DNA of 64,000 nucleotides, taken from Variovorax sp. JS1663 (GTDB taxonomy: Bacteria; Pseudomonadota; Gammaproteobacteria; Burkholderiales; Burkholderiaceae_C). The notes beneath the pieces are model-generated. The model saw nothing but the letters and a program-made list of their open reading frames with translations, ran no database searches and was not told where the DNA came from. The stretch is taken from positions 124,001 to 188,000 of the forward strand of contig NZ_LYMK01000007.1 of the NCBI RefSeq assembly GCF_002157355.1. The letters run 5' to 3'. Position 1 is the stretch's first letter. The number at the start of each line of letters is the position of its first letter. This document shows, one piece after another, positions 63,302 to 64,000 of this stretch. The position numbers and the translations under genes are program-made.

Positions 63302-64000
63302 ATGGGCCCGATGCTCACCGCCCTGGGTTTCGCGCTCGCCATGCTGTGTGCGGGCGTGATGGGCTTCGCCATTCAGCGTGGCGGCACCTGCACCGTCGCT
63401 GCCGTCGAGGAGATCGTCGAGAAGCGAAGCGCGCGCCGTCTGCTGGCGCTGGCCGAGGCCTCGCTGTGGGTGGCCGGCGGCCTCTTGCTGGCGCGAGCGC
63501 TGCACATGCTGCCGGCCATGCCGGCAGGCTATGCGCTCGACCGCTGGACCCTGGCCGGCGGCGCGCTGCTCGGCCTCGGCGCGTGGGTCAACCGCGCCTG
63601 CGTCTTCGGCGCCATCGCACGCCTCGGGTCGGGCGAATGGAGCTATGCGCTGACGCCGCTGGGCTTCTACATCGGCTGCCTGAGCGTGGGGCTGTTCGGC
63701 GCGGACCTGCAGCATCCGCTGGCGCAAGGATCGCCGGTGCTGGAATCCCCGGCCTGGGCGGTCCTGCCCTTCCTCGCCTTCGCCGCCTGGCGGGTGCAGG
63801 CGCCGCTGCGGATGGCCGGCGTGCGACGCGCCCTGGCCGAGCGCATCTGGTCACCGCATGCCGCCACCACCGTCATCGGGATCAGCTTCGTGCTGATGCT
63901 GCTGGTCGCGGGCGCATGGGCCTACACGGAGGTACTGGCGGAGCTGGCGCGCGGCATGGCGGCGGGCCTGGCAGCGCGCACCGCCCTGTTCGCCGCGCTG
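63302..64000 (+). CDS. YeeE/YedE-family transporter, cut by the window end
   Basis: The frame runs from ATG 63302 to or almost to the right edge. Hydrophobic helices and the pattern GFAIQRGGTCTVAAVEEIVE with a key Cys, then GLGAWVNRACVFGAIARLGS, fit the sulphur-transport (YeeE/YedE, DUF395) family. The C-terminal part is outside the window. Confidence 0.8.
   Translation, partial: MGPMLTALGFALAMLCAGVMGFAIQRGGTCTVAAVEEIVEKRSARRLLALAEASLWVAGGLLLARALHMLPAMPAGYALDRWTLAGGALLGLGAWVNRACVFGAIARLGSGEWSYALTPLGFYIGCLSVGLFGADLQHPLAQGSPVLESPAWAVLPFLAFAAWRVQAPLRMAGVRRALAERIWSPHAATTVIGISFVLMLLVAGAWAYTEVLAELARGMAAGLAARTALFAAL

Overview
The window looks like a chromosomal segment of a GC-rich betaproteobacterium, most likely Comamonadaceae and close to Variovorax. 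The grounds are the block tatD-pilZ-holB-tmk-mltG with divergent ygfZ, a Bug/TctC-type binding protein, a class A beta-lactamase with an AmpR-like LysR regulator, and the codon usage. This genus call is inference; no rRNA marker is present. I saw no rRNA or tRNA gene and no CRISPR array.

There are two halves. Positions 1 to about 27.5 kb are an accessory island. It starts with a PLD-type protein (possibly cut by the window edge) coupled to an unrecognised protein, then a complete four-gene Wadjet system (jetABCD, type II-like), then a WYL-domain regulator facing an operon of two RecB-family proteins: a PD-(D/E)XK nuclease and a UvrD-type helicase with its own nuclease domain. Next come a small protein ending in an RNA polymerase alpha-CTD-like domain, an AT-richer pair of related orphan genes, and gene remnants. 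The island ends in a leftward Tn7-like transposition operon: tnsA, tnsB in two ORFs, tnsC, tniQ, two small genes and a HAD-like phosphatase, nearly all overlapping by 1-4 bases. Repeats at 26.97-27.03 kb look like TnsB binding sites, so the defence genes to the left could be its cargo. A XerCD dif-like site at 27566-27593 marks the junction with the core genome.

From 27.6 kb the DNA is ordinary core chromosome: an ankyrin protein; TatD, PilZ, HolB, Tmk, MltG; YgfZ; CstA with YbdD; a DUF4331/lipoprotein/TPR/HupE-like gene row; a two-component system; a thioesterase-GNAT fusion, an esterase and an iron alcohol dehydrogenase; an autotransporter broken by a one-base frameshift; the AmpR-like/beta-lactamase pair; a Bug protein; a patatin-like lipase with an acyltransferase; Tex; DUF2239 and a MATE pump; a DUF2282 (bufferin-like) precursor with DoxX; NDH-2; 3-hydroxybutyrate dehydrogenase; a second patatin; and a YeeE/YedE transporter running off the right edge.

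The strongest leads for something undescribed are the WYL-controlled nuclease/helicase operon with its tandem palindromic operator, the PLD/unknown pair beside Wadjet, the AT-rich paralogue pair, and the extra genes fused into the Tn7-like operon. A 51-base repeat shared by the two-component locus and the MATE gene, encoding the same 17-residue peptide start, is also unexplained.
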